DNA of 64,000 nucleotides from Opisthorchis felineus (GCA_004794785.1 SJOL01003010.1:5764-69763), one strand, 5' to 3'; positions 11,058-24,643 are shown, numbered from the stretch's first letter. A program made the numbers and translations. Notes: generated from the sequence alone by a model not told the origin.

Positions 11058-14000
11058 GGGGTAACTATGGAAGTGGCTTGACCCTTCTTTTGCCCCACCT
11101 GCCAGACAATGTCCCTAGTTTGCGAGGTTCGCCTCGTGCCCTCGTCCAGTCGGTTGATGGAGGAGAGAGGAGCGATCCTTCTCTTTAATGGTCCTGCAAG
11201 AGCAAACACGTCACACCGTAGAATTTTCAAGGAACTCTTTATTTATTCCTTCTTGTATACCACTATCTTTGAGTTCCAACAATCTGAGAGCTGATGACTT
11301 TAACCTGTTATGTTGTCCCACATTAAGGACATTTTATGTCACGGTATCTGAGCAAATAAGGAAGTTATTTGAGGAACGAATCCTCTATAGTAGACTGTTC
11401 CTTACTAGGCTATGCTGCACGCAGTCATACCAGGAACATGTCACCGCCACACTCCGTAAGTGCAAGAACAGGATTTGGAACGTTTATGGTCTGTGCTTAG
11501 AATTTGTCCTAGTTTAAACCCGACATCTTTGGAACTGTTTTTGGGCGCTGTTATTATTAACTTGGGGGGGGGGCAACTTACAATGTCAACTCTCACTATG
11601 GGAGCAGGCCTGGGCCATCAGTTCGTTCCTGTTCAGTACGAATGAGCAGTGTGTAGGATTCCTACGTTTGGAGGTCTTGATGGGCATCGCGGAAGTTTAT
11701 GCTTTTACAAAGCGATCAGTCTCACCGCTTAAAGGTGTACACCTTATTTCAGGAAATAAATGCCTGAAATCGATAGGCTTGAACAGCTTTATCACGATAT
11801 CAGCAGTTAAATTAGAGTTGGTATCCGCAACAGGCACACCAGGCCGGAAAATTTTCCCAGCGCTTGGGTGGTAATCTCAGCGTAAGCGAACGGACTGGAG
11901 AGATTGCTGAATTCCGAATTGTGAATCAATAACCCCAATATCGTACGTGCCACCACGAAATGGCGCACGTTAGTCAGTAAGGAAAAGTTGCCGGAATCCA
12001 GTAAAGCCCGATCACAGCACCCGATTAGATGGAGTCGTTTGAATTAATAGTGACAATGGTCACTATCTCCGACCTTATTATTTGACCTTATTAGTTGTAT
12101 CCATTAGAAACCGTCAAAAGTCATGTGGGCCAAGGGTTCCATGTTTCCGCTGTTAGGCAACCTTGGTGTAACTTCTGAATTAAACGGTCGCACAACGTGG
12201 TCAAAGTAGTAGCCCTATCACTAAGACAAAATTTGACCAGTAGCACTGGATAATTATTCCCTCCAAGCAAGTCCCCGTGGAGTGTTTGGTTAGATCATCT
12301 TCACTGTTGTTTTGCATCCTGTATGTTAAACAATGCCACACGACTTAACTGTAGTAGATATACCAGCAGACAGTTGGAATTTTGCTGCTGGATGGACAAT
12401 ATGGATTGATCTACGTGGAATATAACCACGTGTGGTGGTGTTCATTGTGTGGTAATGAGCAGTCAAGGGAGTTTTATGACACTGACCGAATACTTCTTGT
12501 AACTGTGTAGATGGCTTTCTTGGTCATAGTTGAATTTAAGCACTTAGTGCTATGTCACAACGGTAACAAAGAGATACTTTTGCAATCGGTTCAACGCCCA
12601 CAGTACTATCAGTGCTTCTGTGTGGACCACAGCCTTTCCCCTCTTGGTAAGTTGGTGGGAAGTACAGAAAGAAGTGCTTATTTTGCTCAAGCCATCTAAA
12701 TATCCCGTTGGACAATGCATCTATGTTTAACGTGGAACGAGTAGTTAGTAAAGATGGGCATAATGTGGCCTTTATATTCAGACAAGTTAAAAGTTGTCTC
12801 AGAGGATGCTTGTGAGATTCCGGTTATCTAAAGCCGCGAATGGGCCAAATTTCAACAAGCGGTGCGCTTTTCTGGAGGAAAGTGTGACATGAACCTTGGG
12901 ATTTGCGTAACACTACAAGAATTGAGCGTAATTTATAGATAGTCTTTACCAAATGGTAAAAGCTGATCGTCCGAAACTGAATAAATAGCCTTGACAATCA
13001 AGGCCTGAAGAAAAAAGGAAACACTTGTTTCGATTACTGGCAACAGTTCTCGCACAGATTGATGAGAAAGGGCGCAAAAGTAATTTGTCATTTTCTGCCT
13101 TTGACGGAGCATGTGCTGTTACATTACTTTATAAATTCAGACACCAAGTCTGTTGCCAGTGGTTTCATTTTTCACCACTCAAGGTGTGCTGTGAGAAGTA
13201 CGTATTTTGAAAGAAAGAAACTCTTATTCATCTGGAACGAAAAGAGCAGCAGTTGGATAATCATCCTTGGGAATTCAAAAAGGATGCGCACCCCAGATCA
13301 GTGCCAGAAAATGCTTTGGAGTCCGTTGCTCTGTTGTAAATACATTCGTGGTAAATGGTTGTGCACATCTGTTTTAGGAGTTAGGACTTCTGAAACAGTC
13401 GGCAATCACCACATACTTTGGGGCTTAAAACATCTAGTTTTAAAGTGTCCGCAACTGAAGTTCTCTATCCTGATGATTTGGTTCACATACTTATTTCCTT
13501 AGGGCACAACTTTGACAGAAAAATGCTCATCGGTCAGTTGGCTTGTCAAGCCCTTATCCAATTAACTTCATATGAGACTTTTCCTCTCTGCTTTAGAATC
13601 CACATAACTTACAAGTGTGATCACTTATACGTTCTCCGTCCAAGATCACAACTACCTGACTCGTTAACGACGAAAAATTAGTTATATTTAGACTTGATTT
13701 TCGTTAACAGAAACCGCCGAACTACCGATAACTTGGACCAAAGGCCCCATAATGCTCTGCTTCAAAATTGTTTAACGGTTGATGGAAATATTGGGGGAGA
13801 AAGCGCTTAATTCTCATCAAGTTCCGGCCTCAAAACTACCAGTATCAGTGGTAAACTGGTTCACTTGTCTCGCTAAAAAAAATTCAGTGAATAGTCCCAG
13901 GCAAACCGAACTTGGTTGCCGACAAAAAGTATAAATGGCCCCCAGGTTTGCTAATTTGAGCCGGCTTTAAGCTCCTGGTGGCCTATTCTAAAACCCTTAT

Positions 14001-14351
14001 TCTGGGAAATAGGCAAATGACATTTTCAAAAGCACTTCTACGGGCACCAGGTACACTGCAGGAAGAAGCTGAACGACGACTTCACCGGCCAACAAAACCA
14101 TCACAACGGGATCCACTGCACAGCATGGACATTATCTTTAACTTCTGCCAGTGATGCACAGAAAGTAACTATTTAACTGACGCTAGAAAACAGTTTTAAC
14201 ACGAAATTGAGGTTTTTGTTTAACGTTGTGATCCCGAAGTCGAATCACACAAAGTACGGACAAGACAAAACACTTGAAAATACACTTGTATCAGTTGAAG
14301 ACAATGGGGACGGAGAGACTCTAGTAGCGTGTATTTCATCGTGTTGAGTAG

Positions 14352-14600
14352 TTGATTACCAACACCTTATCGGAGCTTCAGGACCGCAGTGTTTTGCATT
14401 TTGTTGTCGAACGTTCCAGTTCAGCTGTAACACCATTTCTCTGCTTAGCTGCCGTACCATCCGAAGCGAGCACAAGGTATGAGATCGTAGCAGGCCTCCC
14501 AAGTCCACACAGCAGCAGTCGAGTTACAGAGTTTCGGTTCGAGACACTGGCCTTCCGGTTGGTAAGTTCACGCCTTAACCGCTGAGCTAACTCAAGCTCG
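14352..14600 (-). repeat. tRNA-derived SINE-like element, minus strand
   Basis: Read on the minus strand, this begins with an RNA polymerase III A-box-like stretch (TTAGCTCAGCGGTTAAGG, about 14590-14573). A B-box-like stretch (GTGTCTCGAACCG, about 14543-14532) follows about 35 bases later, which is the layout of a tRNA-derived SINE head. It shares its head and body with the plus-strand copy near 46.04 kb: both contain GCGTGAACTTAC, a GGAAGG block, and a shared conceptual peptide pattern of the type ERS..AVTPF.CL.A.P.E.STR on the strand opposite to the SINE. The tail is not a clear A-run. The left end is approximate. The copy abuts a long inverted repeat. Confidence 0.6.
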
Positions 14601-14809
14601 AGAGATTCACCATCAATACATTCCAAAACTGACTCGCAGTTTTCGATAATAACTGCCTATCTTTATCTTTGTAAACCTTTGGATCTCTATTTTACCGTGG
14701 AAGGCTCGACAGTAGAATAAATATCCGGAGATTTACAAAGATAAAGGCCGGTAGTTATTACCGAACACTACTAGCCAGTTTTGACATACCGTTTGAAGGA
14801 GAGTCTCTC
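14600..14809. repeat. Imperfect inverted repeat (hairpin / MITE-like), arms about 85 bases, spacer 38 bases
   Basis: The left arm, about 14600-14684, is the reverse complement of about 14723-14809. The best part is 14645-14684 against 14723-14762 (about 80 percent by eye; both carry the core CTTTATCTTTGTAAA or its complement TTTACAAAGATAAAG). The similarity continues outward through CAAAACTG / CAGTTTTG and GAGAGATTC / GAGTCTCTC. The spacer is 14685-14722. The outer edge of the left arm touches the SINE head. It could be a palindromic MITE or a head-to-head repeat junction. No target-site duplication could be assigned. Confidence 0.6.
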
Positions 14810-17800
14810 TACTTCGTATCCGTTTCTTCTGAACCAAATTTTCGTTCACCAATAGCTACACCATTTTGGCCACATTCCTTGGATTGCTTCAAACTATTGA
14901 AGGCTGTAAACTTACACAAGTCGGTTAGCAAAAATATGGACTGTTCCATAAAGTGTAGTAAAGCAATGTTGTTGGTCCATGGAAGTAGGGTGTTTGGGCT
15001 TTAGCTCTATCTCCAGGTGATGCTTGAATTCCAGTAGTGATTTGAGTGGTATTTGTGGCTGGGTCCGTAGGTACGAGATGTCCACTTTTGAGGAACTCTG
15101 CTCTATCTGACTTGTGTTTGTGCATCCATTGGTTATCTCCTGTGCTACAGCAAGATTGTCCACTGCAAGTAGAACTCGGAAAACGATGTAGTTCAGTATA
15201 CGTCGCGCATTTTCACTCCTGGCAAGTGCCTGAACTGTGGTTAGCGCTGTTCAAAATACGAGGACTGCTTTCCGTGGGGCAAATCTGGTTTGTTTCTTTG
15301 CGGATACATTCCACGAACTATGGTCACAAAGTTACCGGGACCGAAAAGCAATGCTACCGCAAAAAATACGGTGATATAATAACAAACTCCAGTCTTCTTT
15401 ATCAGGTGCATTGCTCTCTCTACTTGGTTTTTGGGCGATATGCAGTCCAAATTTGTCTATTGCTTACTATTGGAAAATTACGAATGAGTTGTGGGTAACA
15501 AAAACCTATCAGTTTCCCAGCGGAAGGCATACTGATTCATCTAGGAATTAGGTAACAATGTGATTCACTGGTAGCTCTCGAATACTGAGTACCATATTTC
15601 CTCAAGCGTTCTGTCTAGTCTCTGGAGATTTTCCTGATCCCAGGTTGAAGTTTCTTTTATTGAGTTTTTGTGCATTGTCATTTCTGTACACGCATGAAAC
15701 GTCTAATTTGTTATATATTAACTATGAACTTGATACACCACGTGACCGTGAAGTAGTTTGTTCCTCAGTGATGTTCGGAACACGTTGACTTTATACCTTG
15801 ATGCTGTTAAAAGCACCTTATAACAATTTTGTACACCAAGCGCCTTAGAACCTTTGAGAAGGCTTTACTGAACCGCACGTGTATTGTCCAATGTCCTAAA
15901 ACACTTGAGCTCTCCCCCAGATGTATACGGCCTCATTGTTGCATCGTCCCATCCTCAATGCAGTGTGCTTCTATGATGTTTAGATGTGTAATCAAACAAA
16001 TGAGTCAGCCTCATCGGGCATAACCTTGCACGCTGTGAACCTTTACTCATTTTCTCATGAAAACATCATGAGAAAGGTTCAAGAAAGTACCTATCACTCG
16101 CTTTCCTATCTTTTTGACACAAGCATGCAGAGGATACAAGGACAAACTCCTCAGATCCGTGCGCGCTATTGATAAGTCATCTCAGATTTTTGTAAACTGT
16201 TAAGATTACAACCGCAGACAATCCCATCCAAATAGTTATTTGGGAAATACTTTTTGGTATCGTCGATCCAGACACCCTGAGTTGTATTCACTCTTGCATG
16301 TGTCCGACTGGAACCCCCACCAGGATATTTGCAAACTATGGGCATTTCAATTTTTATTTGATTGAGTGATCCGTCACTGCATATTTATACCAAATTGCTT
16401 AAAATTTCATTAGCTTAAAATGGGAATTCACCAGTTCTTGTTGAGTCCTCCGAATCACGGAACTTGGGTTTATTGAATCTCTACGAACGCCTCGTTATAT
16501 TTCGTGCACCTATGACCTTTACCTAGGTCCTTCTGCAAAGAATTTTCGTTTGTTTGCTCGGGTAAGAAGAGTTTTCTATATCGACTCTCCAACCTGACTA
16601 AACTATACTGCGGTGTATTGAAACGGTGAACCGTGTCGACCTCCGACTTTTAATTAGGGTCTAGATCAAACTCCCAAATTTTTTTTGGTTTTGAATGCAT
16701 CATGTACATTTGGAAGACTGCGACTGTATGCAGCAGTATACTTGCACCTTAAGAAACGTGGATCACATTTCATGAAGAGAGTAAACTCAAAATGTTTGGA
16801 CTGAAGCAGTCACGAAACTTTGTCCATAAAATAAGAGGTACCAAAGGATGTTCGTTTTTGACGTCTCGACTGAACCATAAAATCTTTAGTTAGTAGGGTA
16901 AAGCAGAAAGGAAATTCACGTTGTATAGTACATCATTCGACGCCTCCTCTGTAGGAGACACTTCAGTATGATATGTTTTGTAGTTTGTGTCAACAGTAGT
17001 TTAGTTGTCATACTTTCGTTCAGTTTACTGCAGTGTAACTCGGACATATATGAATGTGAGCCTTGATTTTAAACACTTTAAAATTGCGCTAGTTTCAAAA
17101 AACACCTTCCTGGCTCATGAACGCTAGGTCGATTCGGGGAGCATATGGAGTGGTTGAGAACACTAGGGTGCGCGAATAATTTTGGCACAACGTTTCCGAT
17201 CTCATTACGTGCAACTAAACTTCTGGTTTAACGTTGGTCAGTATCGTCGTTCACGGTAACTACATTATGGGAGAAATGGTGCTTAACTGTTGCGCAATCC
17301 TGTCCATTTATTAGTAGAAAGCCCTATAATGAAGTTAGAAATAATCGGAAAGGGAGAGGGAGCTAGTGCTAGTCTGCTGCGCACATCGCAGTGACCTTCA
17401 CCTCCGAAAACTGAGACAATCTGAATCGAAACTGACAGCAAGACCGCCAATGACGTCAGTTCTCGGACACAACTGTTAACTTCTCAATTCTCAATCTTTA
17501 GTCCTGGGCGGATAACGAGATGAACAACAGAACTCCAAAATCACAAAGCCTATGACAGACAAATCAAAATGGCCTCCAAACACGGGGTGCTCTTTTCACA
17601 GGGACTCTATGGGTATAAGCTAGAATACCCCACATGATAAGTAACATGCTTAATAAAACATCAGTTGAAATTTTGAGTGACGAACATACAAGTAATAATT
17701 TTTCATAAAAATGTTTATGGCTGTGTTACATTCGGTAGCCACTCTACGTCAGCATGCACTGAACACTGTCGTGTACAACAGATATGGAAAATATCAATTT

Positions 17801-18862
17801 ATCCCTGAAAAGTAGAATCCGTTAAGCCTGAGAAAGAACAGTGCTGAATGAATTCTCTGCTCTACTAGTGCTATCCTTCGAATAGCCGTTTTGCTTCCGC
17901 AAGTCTGTCTCCTCCACTAAATGCTGCTCTGATTTCGTTTCAACATCAGCACCAAAAAGTAGTCACATCATTCTCCGCTTAGCACATAATGTGAAAGAAA
18001 GCCGTCTCAGAAAGATTTCCGTCGCCAATGGCAGTAAGATTATCAGTTTTGTTTAGTAACCACTTCTCCTTCAGTTGACCTAGGATTCCAGAAGCAACGG
18101 GTTCTACATCAGAATCCGTTCAGTCCTAGATACAATCCCCGGATAAGTTTTTCGGCATGGTCTCCCAAACGATTTTCACTCAATACATTGTATCGAATAC
18201 ATGAATATGCCATAGACAAAAGACCAACCTATAGACTCTCTGTTGAGCCACAGTATTGCCTGTATTTATTGGTGTAGAATGCACCTGTTGCTTCCTCTAT
18301 ATGGCTATAAAAAGGTTCATTGCCGCTTCAGTCAACAATCTGAAGTTTATTTGTATCAGTCGAAAAAATAAAGTATAAAGCCTTCCACAGCAGCACAATC
18401 GCATGTGAACACCGGAGCTATCCTCTGATCTGAGACCATTCTATTAGTTTGCTTTTGTAACCACTTTTAGGCTCCGTGCCCGATGCGAGTTTATAACTAT
18501 AGTTGACTTGGTCATTTACTAAACTTGAGACAGCGTTGATTCCGAACTCTTTTCACGACTAGGGAGAGGAGTTCTATCCTGAAAACACTGTGGGAAAAAC
18601 GTTTCGGTGTTTGAAATGAGAAGTCCAGGTACACGTTAGATGAACAAAAAACGAGCCTGGGGGCGGATATGCCATAAGCATTTCAAGACCTACCAAGTCT
18701 CTCTCCGGACACATTTTCGGAATATATCCACCGGCCACCAGTGTCTGTTTCAGCTTGATGTCACTGATATCATAGACTAGCTTTGTTGACGTTGTTCACA
18801 TTAGGTGGCGAATTTTATTCCTAAGTGGGGTGAATTCGCTCTTTTCCGGCAACATGCGGTCA

Positions 18863-18950
18863 CGGTGGACATTCGTTCATTATATGACCCAAGGGTCGAC
18901 CGCAGTTGTTACAGAAGTACTCGAATCTTCTGCGCCATTCATCGCTTTTT
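18863..18950 (-). mobile_element. Possible CCHC zinc-knuckle (gag-like) remnant
   Basis: The minus-strand frame reads EYFCNNCGRPLGHIMNECPP. This has the C-x2-C-G...G-H-x4-C shape of a retroelement gag zinc knuckle, except that there are five rather than four residues between the second Cys and the His. It is followed at once by a stop, and no other gag or pol motif is seen nearby. It could be a broken gag fragment or chance. Confidence 0.3.
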
Positions 18951-20109
18951 ATGAGATCGGTCTATTCGATTTCGTCTGCTACCTTCTCTCGCAAACTTTC
19001 ACATGAACTGTTATGTTTCTGACACGGGCACAAAAGAACCGGATAAGCTCTGAGTTCTCTACTTATTCTCTTGTCTCATCCACCACTGTATCCTTCTAAA
19101 CTCCGTTATTCAGATAGCGGATGTTTCCCCTCTTACAAATCGGCGTAATCGGATATCTGGAGCTTGTTGTCTATCAAAAGCTTGGCAGTGTAGCGTGTTA
19201 ACTAAAGTTTTTTAGTTAAATACCCTCAGTCCTGTCATCCATATGAAGAACGGTTTACCGCATAGTTTCCATGCCACCCGATCCTATGCTTGCGACGAGA
19301 GTCAAAAAGGGGACTCCTATCGAAAATTTCATCGTTATCGTTTTCAAGGGTCTATTACGTCCTAACTGTTTCATGTTGTGCTTACTGGGATAAGCAAGCC
19401 TCCTAAATTCAGGAAAATAGCCTATTCTTCGGGAGCCTAGTGGAAAGCGGATGTACCTCTGCCAGAAGAGGTCAAGTTAAACGGTAACTCAAAGACAAAA
19501 GTGCACTTGTCTTTTGGAGACGCCATGCACAATTCGATTCAGGTAATTATTGGACATCAAAACAGACCATATGTGAGCACCCGACACAACCGATCTGTGA
19601 AGAGTTCAAGTGTGAATGGTGCTCTTTCGGTCATTCATATGCACACTTTTTTACCATGCACCATCTCGCACCAACTGCCTCCCTCATTCTCGGGAGTCAG
19701 TGTTAACAGTAGGCAGAGACATTCATCATTTGGCGGGGCACCGTCTGTTCTACGGGAATTCTCGCCTTTCTTGTTGGATCTAGAGGGAGAGCCCTACATC
19801 TCACTGACAAAGTCAAGAATGAATCAGGAAGTCTCCTGGATTGTCACTGCACATAACACGGATCACAATGCCGATCGATCGAAATAAATACCCAGGTGTT
19901 AGTCTCTGTTTACGCTGCCAGGTGTCTAGTAGAAGCAACTGCCCTCATTGCCACTGAACGAGGATGCTGTTTCCACACTACACTGCAAATAATCAGGCCT
20001 CATATCGGAGTACTATGTTTAGGTGTGTGTCAGCAATCAGTTTTTCAGGTTTAAGTCATCGAATGAACATTTCCTATTCGTAGTTGATTATTCCACTATT
20101 GTGCCGACC

Positions 20110-20300
20110 ACTTCATTGTTCCAGTCGAAACTTTGTCCTGTAAGTGAAGCCACTCTATGCTGAGAAGCACTATACAGCGGTTTCGTCCTCGTCTGGAACT
20201 GTCAGCAGTACGTATCTATGGAGATTCAAAGCCGCGACCTCCCGGCTAGTAGCTGAAAAGTATGTAGTTCGGCCATGAGCAGCTCATCAACAGTGTGACT
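20110..20300 (-). repeat. Second SINE-like / short interspersed repeat piece
   Basis: Read on the minus strand this contains GCTCATGGCC (weak A box), then GGGAGGTCGCGGCTTTGAAT (weak B box with the usual GGTCGCGG lead-in), then GAGGACGAAACCGCTGT. I recall that last motif from dispersed trematode repeats (memory only). The head is clearly diverged, and the ends are not defined. Confidence 0.4.
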
Positions 20301-22098
20301 AAGTTACACCTTTCACAGCTGCCGATATTTACAACTTATCGGCTCAAATGCTGACCCTTCCAAGTTGAGTGCAAATATATGAGGAATGTCAGGGTTGTTA
20401 ACGAACCCAAAAATATTTGAGATCGAATTCGTCACGAATATCGTTCACGTTGTCGACGCAACGCTAATTCAGCTTTATGTGCAGCTATCTGGAGAGCAGT
20501 GTTTGGTAAAATCCTCTGGGTATTTTATTTCATATGGGGTCAGAGTTGTAAATTTTTCTATAAAGACTGCAATACAATCAGTAGAAGCTGAGCTGAACCC
20601 AGGGAGGATGGCACTTTCAAAAAGCGCCAGTATCATGACATGACGCAAAAGTTACTCTGTCTTGGATGCACAAACCTGAGTGGAGTTGTTTGTCAGGACT
20701 TTTTCTCCTAAACCGGAAAAACGTTTTCCAAAAGATTGGTCATATTTGGATGTATCAATTATAGATCTCGCCTGATATGGGTTGATGTGTTTCCCTCGGT
20801 TTTCACGGAGTGCATTCTCCCTTCTAGTTCTATCCCATTTCCTATATTTATTTACGAGTTCAGTAGAGTTTTGTGAGGCTCGAAACGGGAATTCCTCGTG
20901 TAGCTCGGGAGCAATATGCATTTGTATCACTGTTAAACAAGTGAAATCAAAAGCATGGTGGAGGTCATTGTGACCTCCACGACCACGAGAACTACCACTG
21001 ACCCACAGGAGACATCCACTTTAAATGTTTTGGGGCTTCCATTATTAACTGTTCCATTGAGGGTCAGAAGTCAAGTAACCTATTATACTCAATGTAAGCC
21101 CACGCAGAGGCCTTCATGACAAACCGAGAGGTAGAGATCAAATGCGGACAAGCCCATTTATCACGATCCGGATATGTACTCTGTTAATTCACCTAACATA
21201 ACTATTACTTATGTTGAATTCCCATACAAACAGTTATCGTAGTGCAAATCAGAAAATTCGTTGCTCAACCTTTGTGTGCTATTCAATCAGGACACGAGAC
21301 GTTTTCGCTCGTTGCTTGATTTGTTTGGCGTCTCCTGGGAAGCTAATATCATTTTGTGAGACGCACAGAAAGAAATGGTGTGACTGGGATGATTTTTAGT
21401 GGGCGTTTTAGAACTTCTGAACCAAAACCTGATTAGGGCGCTTTTCTAGCAAGTGCCCTGACAACCAAACACCAACAGTCCACTAAATATGACGTGAATT
21501 AAAGAACCATATCCCTTTCACTTAAATTTCTGGTTGGTTAGGTAAATAGTAGGAGAGTTTACTGGTTTCGAGCAAAAGTTCGGTCTCAAGAGTGCGGTTA
21601 GTAGTCTGGCCCATCCTTAGCCATCGTTCTTTTCATTTTACGCAGCCTTATAGAACCATGTTCGACTACTTCGTCTCCGTACGGCTTATTTTAAATCTAA
21701 TTTAGGTTTGACGAAACAGATCAGGCATCCAGAAACAATGTATCATGCTTCTATTGGGTGCACGACTCAGTAGTCATCATCATCTAAAACAATGCTGCAG
21801 TAGTAATAACTGATATGTCTAACCACCATGCAGCCATGGGGAAAGAATTCTCCAATTAGGTGTGAAAAGGGAAAGTGTGGGACTTGGGTGCGAAAAGCAG
21901 TGTGTACTTAGGAAGAGCGATCAAGAACAAGGTGCCTACAATTCATCTGAGCATCATATCAGTGCAAGACACCATCGGCTCTTTTGATCCAGCTCCCTTT
22001 GCGAACCTTATCCAACATTTAACGGTACCCTCTCCCCTCAATTACCCACTTCTGCGTTGCTCTTATAGATCTTTCTCATTTCCCTCTCTCCCTGGCAG

Positions 22099-22530
22099 GG
22101 CCTTTCTGGCAAGCTCATTGAACGTTTCCACGATCCAACCTCAACGGAACCACAGAACACGGCTGTCAGCATAACTGGAGCAGCTATCCCCTTTGACACA
22201 ACAGGGACAGCATCATTTCCAGGTAGCCTCACAGTCAACTTGGTAAACGCGGTTCAATCCCCAGGGAAGGTTCAAGCCATCACGCCATCCATCCAATCCC
22301 CCAACAAAACGAATGCCAGCACTTTGATATCGAGCAGTCCCTCTTTGAACGGATCACCGCCCAGTGTTGCCAGTCACTCGGCCGCAGAAGCACAAGATAA
22401 CTCAGCAGACGATATTTCACAAAAAACACAACCTTTCAGTTCAGTCAGTCCTTGCGAAACCGGTGTTTTCAGCTCAGCCTCTTCAGCCTGTGCTGTTAGT
22501 GGCTCTCGAAGGAGGAAAGCCACGACACCC
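22099..22530 (+). CDS. Coding exon 2 of zinc-finger/homeodomain gene: Ser/Pro/Thr-rich linker
   Basis: The acceptor CCTGGCAG ends at 22098 after a strong pyrimidine tract. The exon opens GGC CTT TCT (G-L-S-G-K-L-I-E-R-F) and stays open for 144 codons to 22530, followed by GTAAGT. It is phase 0 at both ends, matching the exons on either side. The sequence is Ser/Thr/Pro/Asn-rich with repeated short motifs (QSPGK, QSPNK, SSSPSLNGSPPS) and ends in a basic patch (SRRRKATTP) that could serve as a nuclear localisation signal. It has no known domain. The composition matches the three following exons, which is why I place it in the same gene. In the model it is residues 126-269. Confidence 0.75.
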
Positions 22531-23862
22531 GTAAGTCCCAAACTCAGCAAGTTTATGTGCAGTTAGGTTACCATGATGATTGTACCTCGACCATGCTAAT
22601 TTCAAATTTCACTACGTATATCAGCTCTTTCCGTATAGTTTGGGGCATTGCCATTCAAGCCAATTTTAAGCCAGTGTAATAAATGAGTACTACTAGTTAA
22701 CGTATCATGCAGGCGAGATCTAATGAACGTTGATTTATGAGCCTTTCACCGATACACTTGTGCATTTTGAAGCGAACCCAGACTGGGACATTTGTTTCGA
22801 GTGCGCTCATTCTAATCTTTTGAGACTGGCCTAATTGCTAAGCGTTCGTGGACCTTCTTTGTACGGGCGTCTGGATCTGGTCGTTCACACGTGTGTACGG
22901 ACGGTGCAGTAGGCTGCCCATTAGTGATTTATCATCACCACATCGGATGCCTACAAATCGTCTTTGTTCTGCGTCTCCACTAAGGCCAGGTCAGACCATG
23001 CTCCCCCTCACCTCTCAAGATTCTCCATGTTCAGTCTCGTTCCTCATTCTCAGACTCACAGACCACAGTCTGCCCACCTTTTGTGATGGAGGGGCGGGAT
23101 GTGTGCTGGCACATGAGGGTGGAAGTACGAGCTGATCTGACAATCATGTCATTTGTGCCATTTACCAAAGCTGTCCGTTCCGTGTGCTGAGAAAGTCCAC
23201 CTTGATTTGTGGGCGTGCGTTCTCCACAGCACTCGTCGGTGCGTTTGTACGTGTGCGTCCGAAAGCACCCGCTGGGATGTCAGATCGACCCAGTGGATGA
23301 AGAATCCAGACGTGAGGCAACAACAACTGCAGAGCTCGACAGTTGCTTTGTGCATGAATCTGAGGCGTGGATGCATCGGTCTTCCGTGTACAAAGCCACG
23401 GTGACGCAGGCTGTATCTGCTCTAGCTCAGTCCTACCCAACTGCTCGCCGAGATATCAGTGTATTAGGCCACACTAATCAGTAGATAATCTAATGCTCCA
23501 TGCTTGGTCTCTGACTTCCAGCCATCAACTAACGTGTCATACGATCGCTTATATTTGACCCACTTGTGCAACCTGTGCAACCTGTTCGGTGCTACCGCAT
23601 CGGGCCATTTGATCCTTATACTTCGTGAGCGTTTTACACTCAGTGATTTACCGCCACTGGGAACATCATATTTAGCTTATTTTAACGCTCTATCTGCAAA
23701 TGACTCTACTCATTGTGAGCTGATTGTTACTGATCCTCAACAAGGATGAGACAGTAATTCACTGCTTCTTTTCAGCACAAACTGCATTAGCTTTGAATGC
23801 CGGATTACATGGTAAATCAAACTTATGCCTTATTTTGTTTCGAAGCAGTGGAATAGCCTTCC

Positions 23863-23917
23863 ATATATATATATATATATATATNNNNNNNNNNNNNNNN
23901 NNNNTATATATATATAT
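23863..23917. repeat. TA dinucleotide repeat interrupted by a 20-N assembly gap (23885-23904)
   Basis: An (AT)n tract runs into exactly 20 N and resumes as (TA)n. The true repeat length is unknown, so the real intron is probably longer than shown. Confidence 0.95.
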
Positions 23918-24628
23918 CGGTCATCGATCGGCCGATGATCATACTCGACAGTGCTGTTTGCTGCTCCTATGTCCTGCGCGCACATTTTGGCTCGAGTTCT
24001 TTTGTCGAATGTTGCTCTTTGGTGTATGTATGTGTGTGGCACGCCGCAATCTTCGATGTTGTTAGATCATTAGCATATCTAACACCTGGCCATCCATGGC
24101 CTACTCACTTCTCACACACTGATCAGCGAGCTAAAATTCCGTGCTCACTCCCGACTTCCAATCTAGCTAGTCTGGCTTCACTCGTACACACAGGTTGGTG
24201 TTCCACAGGTTCATCGTTATCATGTCCCTGACGTCGTTATAGACGTCGTCCTTCCTATTCGGACAGCATTGATAGCAATCGGTCGTGCTTCTCAGTCCCA
24301 GATTTTGGCACATTCGAATTTCTAGGCTTGAGTCACCTCACCTATCGCTGACGTGATTTGACTGGGATTCACTAGTGAACACGATGGACCGTGAGGCGGA
24401 GTTTTACGTCCGCATGCACGCTCATTTGCACAAAGGGGGGTATAATAAGATGTCAGAGTTGTCTAAACATCCGGTTTGAGTCGCCTCTTCGTCTAACCAA
24501 CCTCGACAAACTATTTACACATTCTGCGTGCTTGTGTGTGCATGTGTGTGAGCGCACAGCATCAACCATGCTCATGTAGAGAGCACCAGATTGGACCGAT
24601 TGAAGGTGTTCGTGCTGTGGCGGCATGG

Positions 24629-24643
24629 ACACACACACACACA
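24629..24643. repeat. Short CA microsatellite
   Basis: Run of AC repeats within TG/CA-rich intron DNA. Confidence 0.9.

Larger units (their letters stand above)
8021..22098 (+). other. Intron 1 of the zinc-finger/homeodomain gene (14.1 kb)
   Basis: It begins GTAAGT and ends with a long pyrimidine tract and CAG (CCCTCTCTCCCTGGCAG). The contents I can name are listed separately: an RTE-like RT piece, two SINE-type pieces, an inverted repeat and a CCHC-like remnant. Open frames of 60-150 codons, such as 13059-13502 plus, 15046-15498 plus and 19501-19887 plus, have no recognised homology and no clear splice borders. An unseen extra coding exon inside this interval is possible; it would have to be phase 0 at both ends to keep the frame. 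An 8-G run lies near 11563. Confidence 0.6.

Noticed and set aside
12040..12110. Integrase-like NSDNGHYL stretch
   Set aside because: Only a four-residue core matches, and no second Asp or Glu motif follows at the expected distance.
13059..13502. 147-codon frame as a Penelope-type coding region
   Set aside because: A vague ERKKLL…SSSWI resemblance only; the neighbouring frames do not support RT motifs.
19501..19887. 128-codon open frame as an extra exon of intron 1
   Set aside because: No clear acceptor and donor in phase 0, non-ATG start, and no recognised domain.
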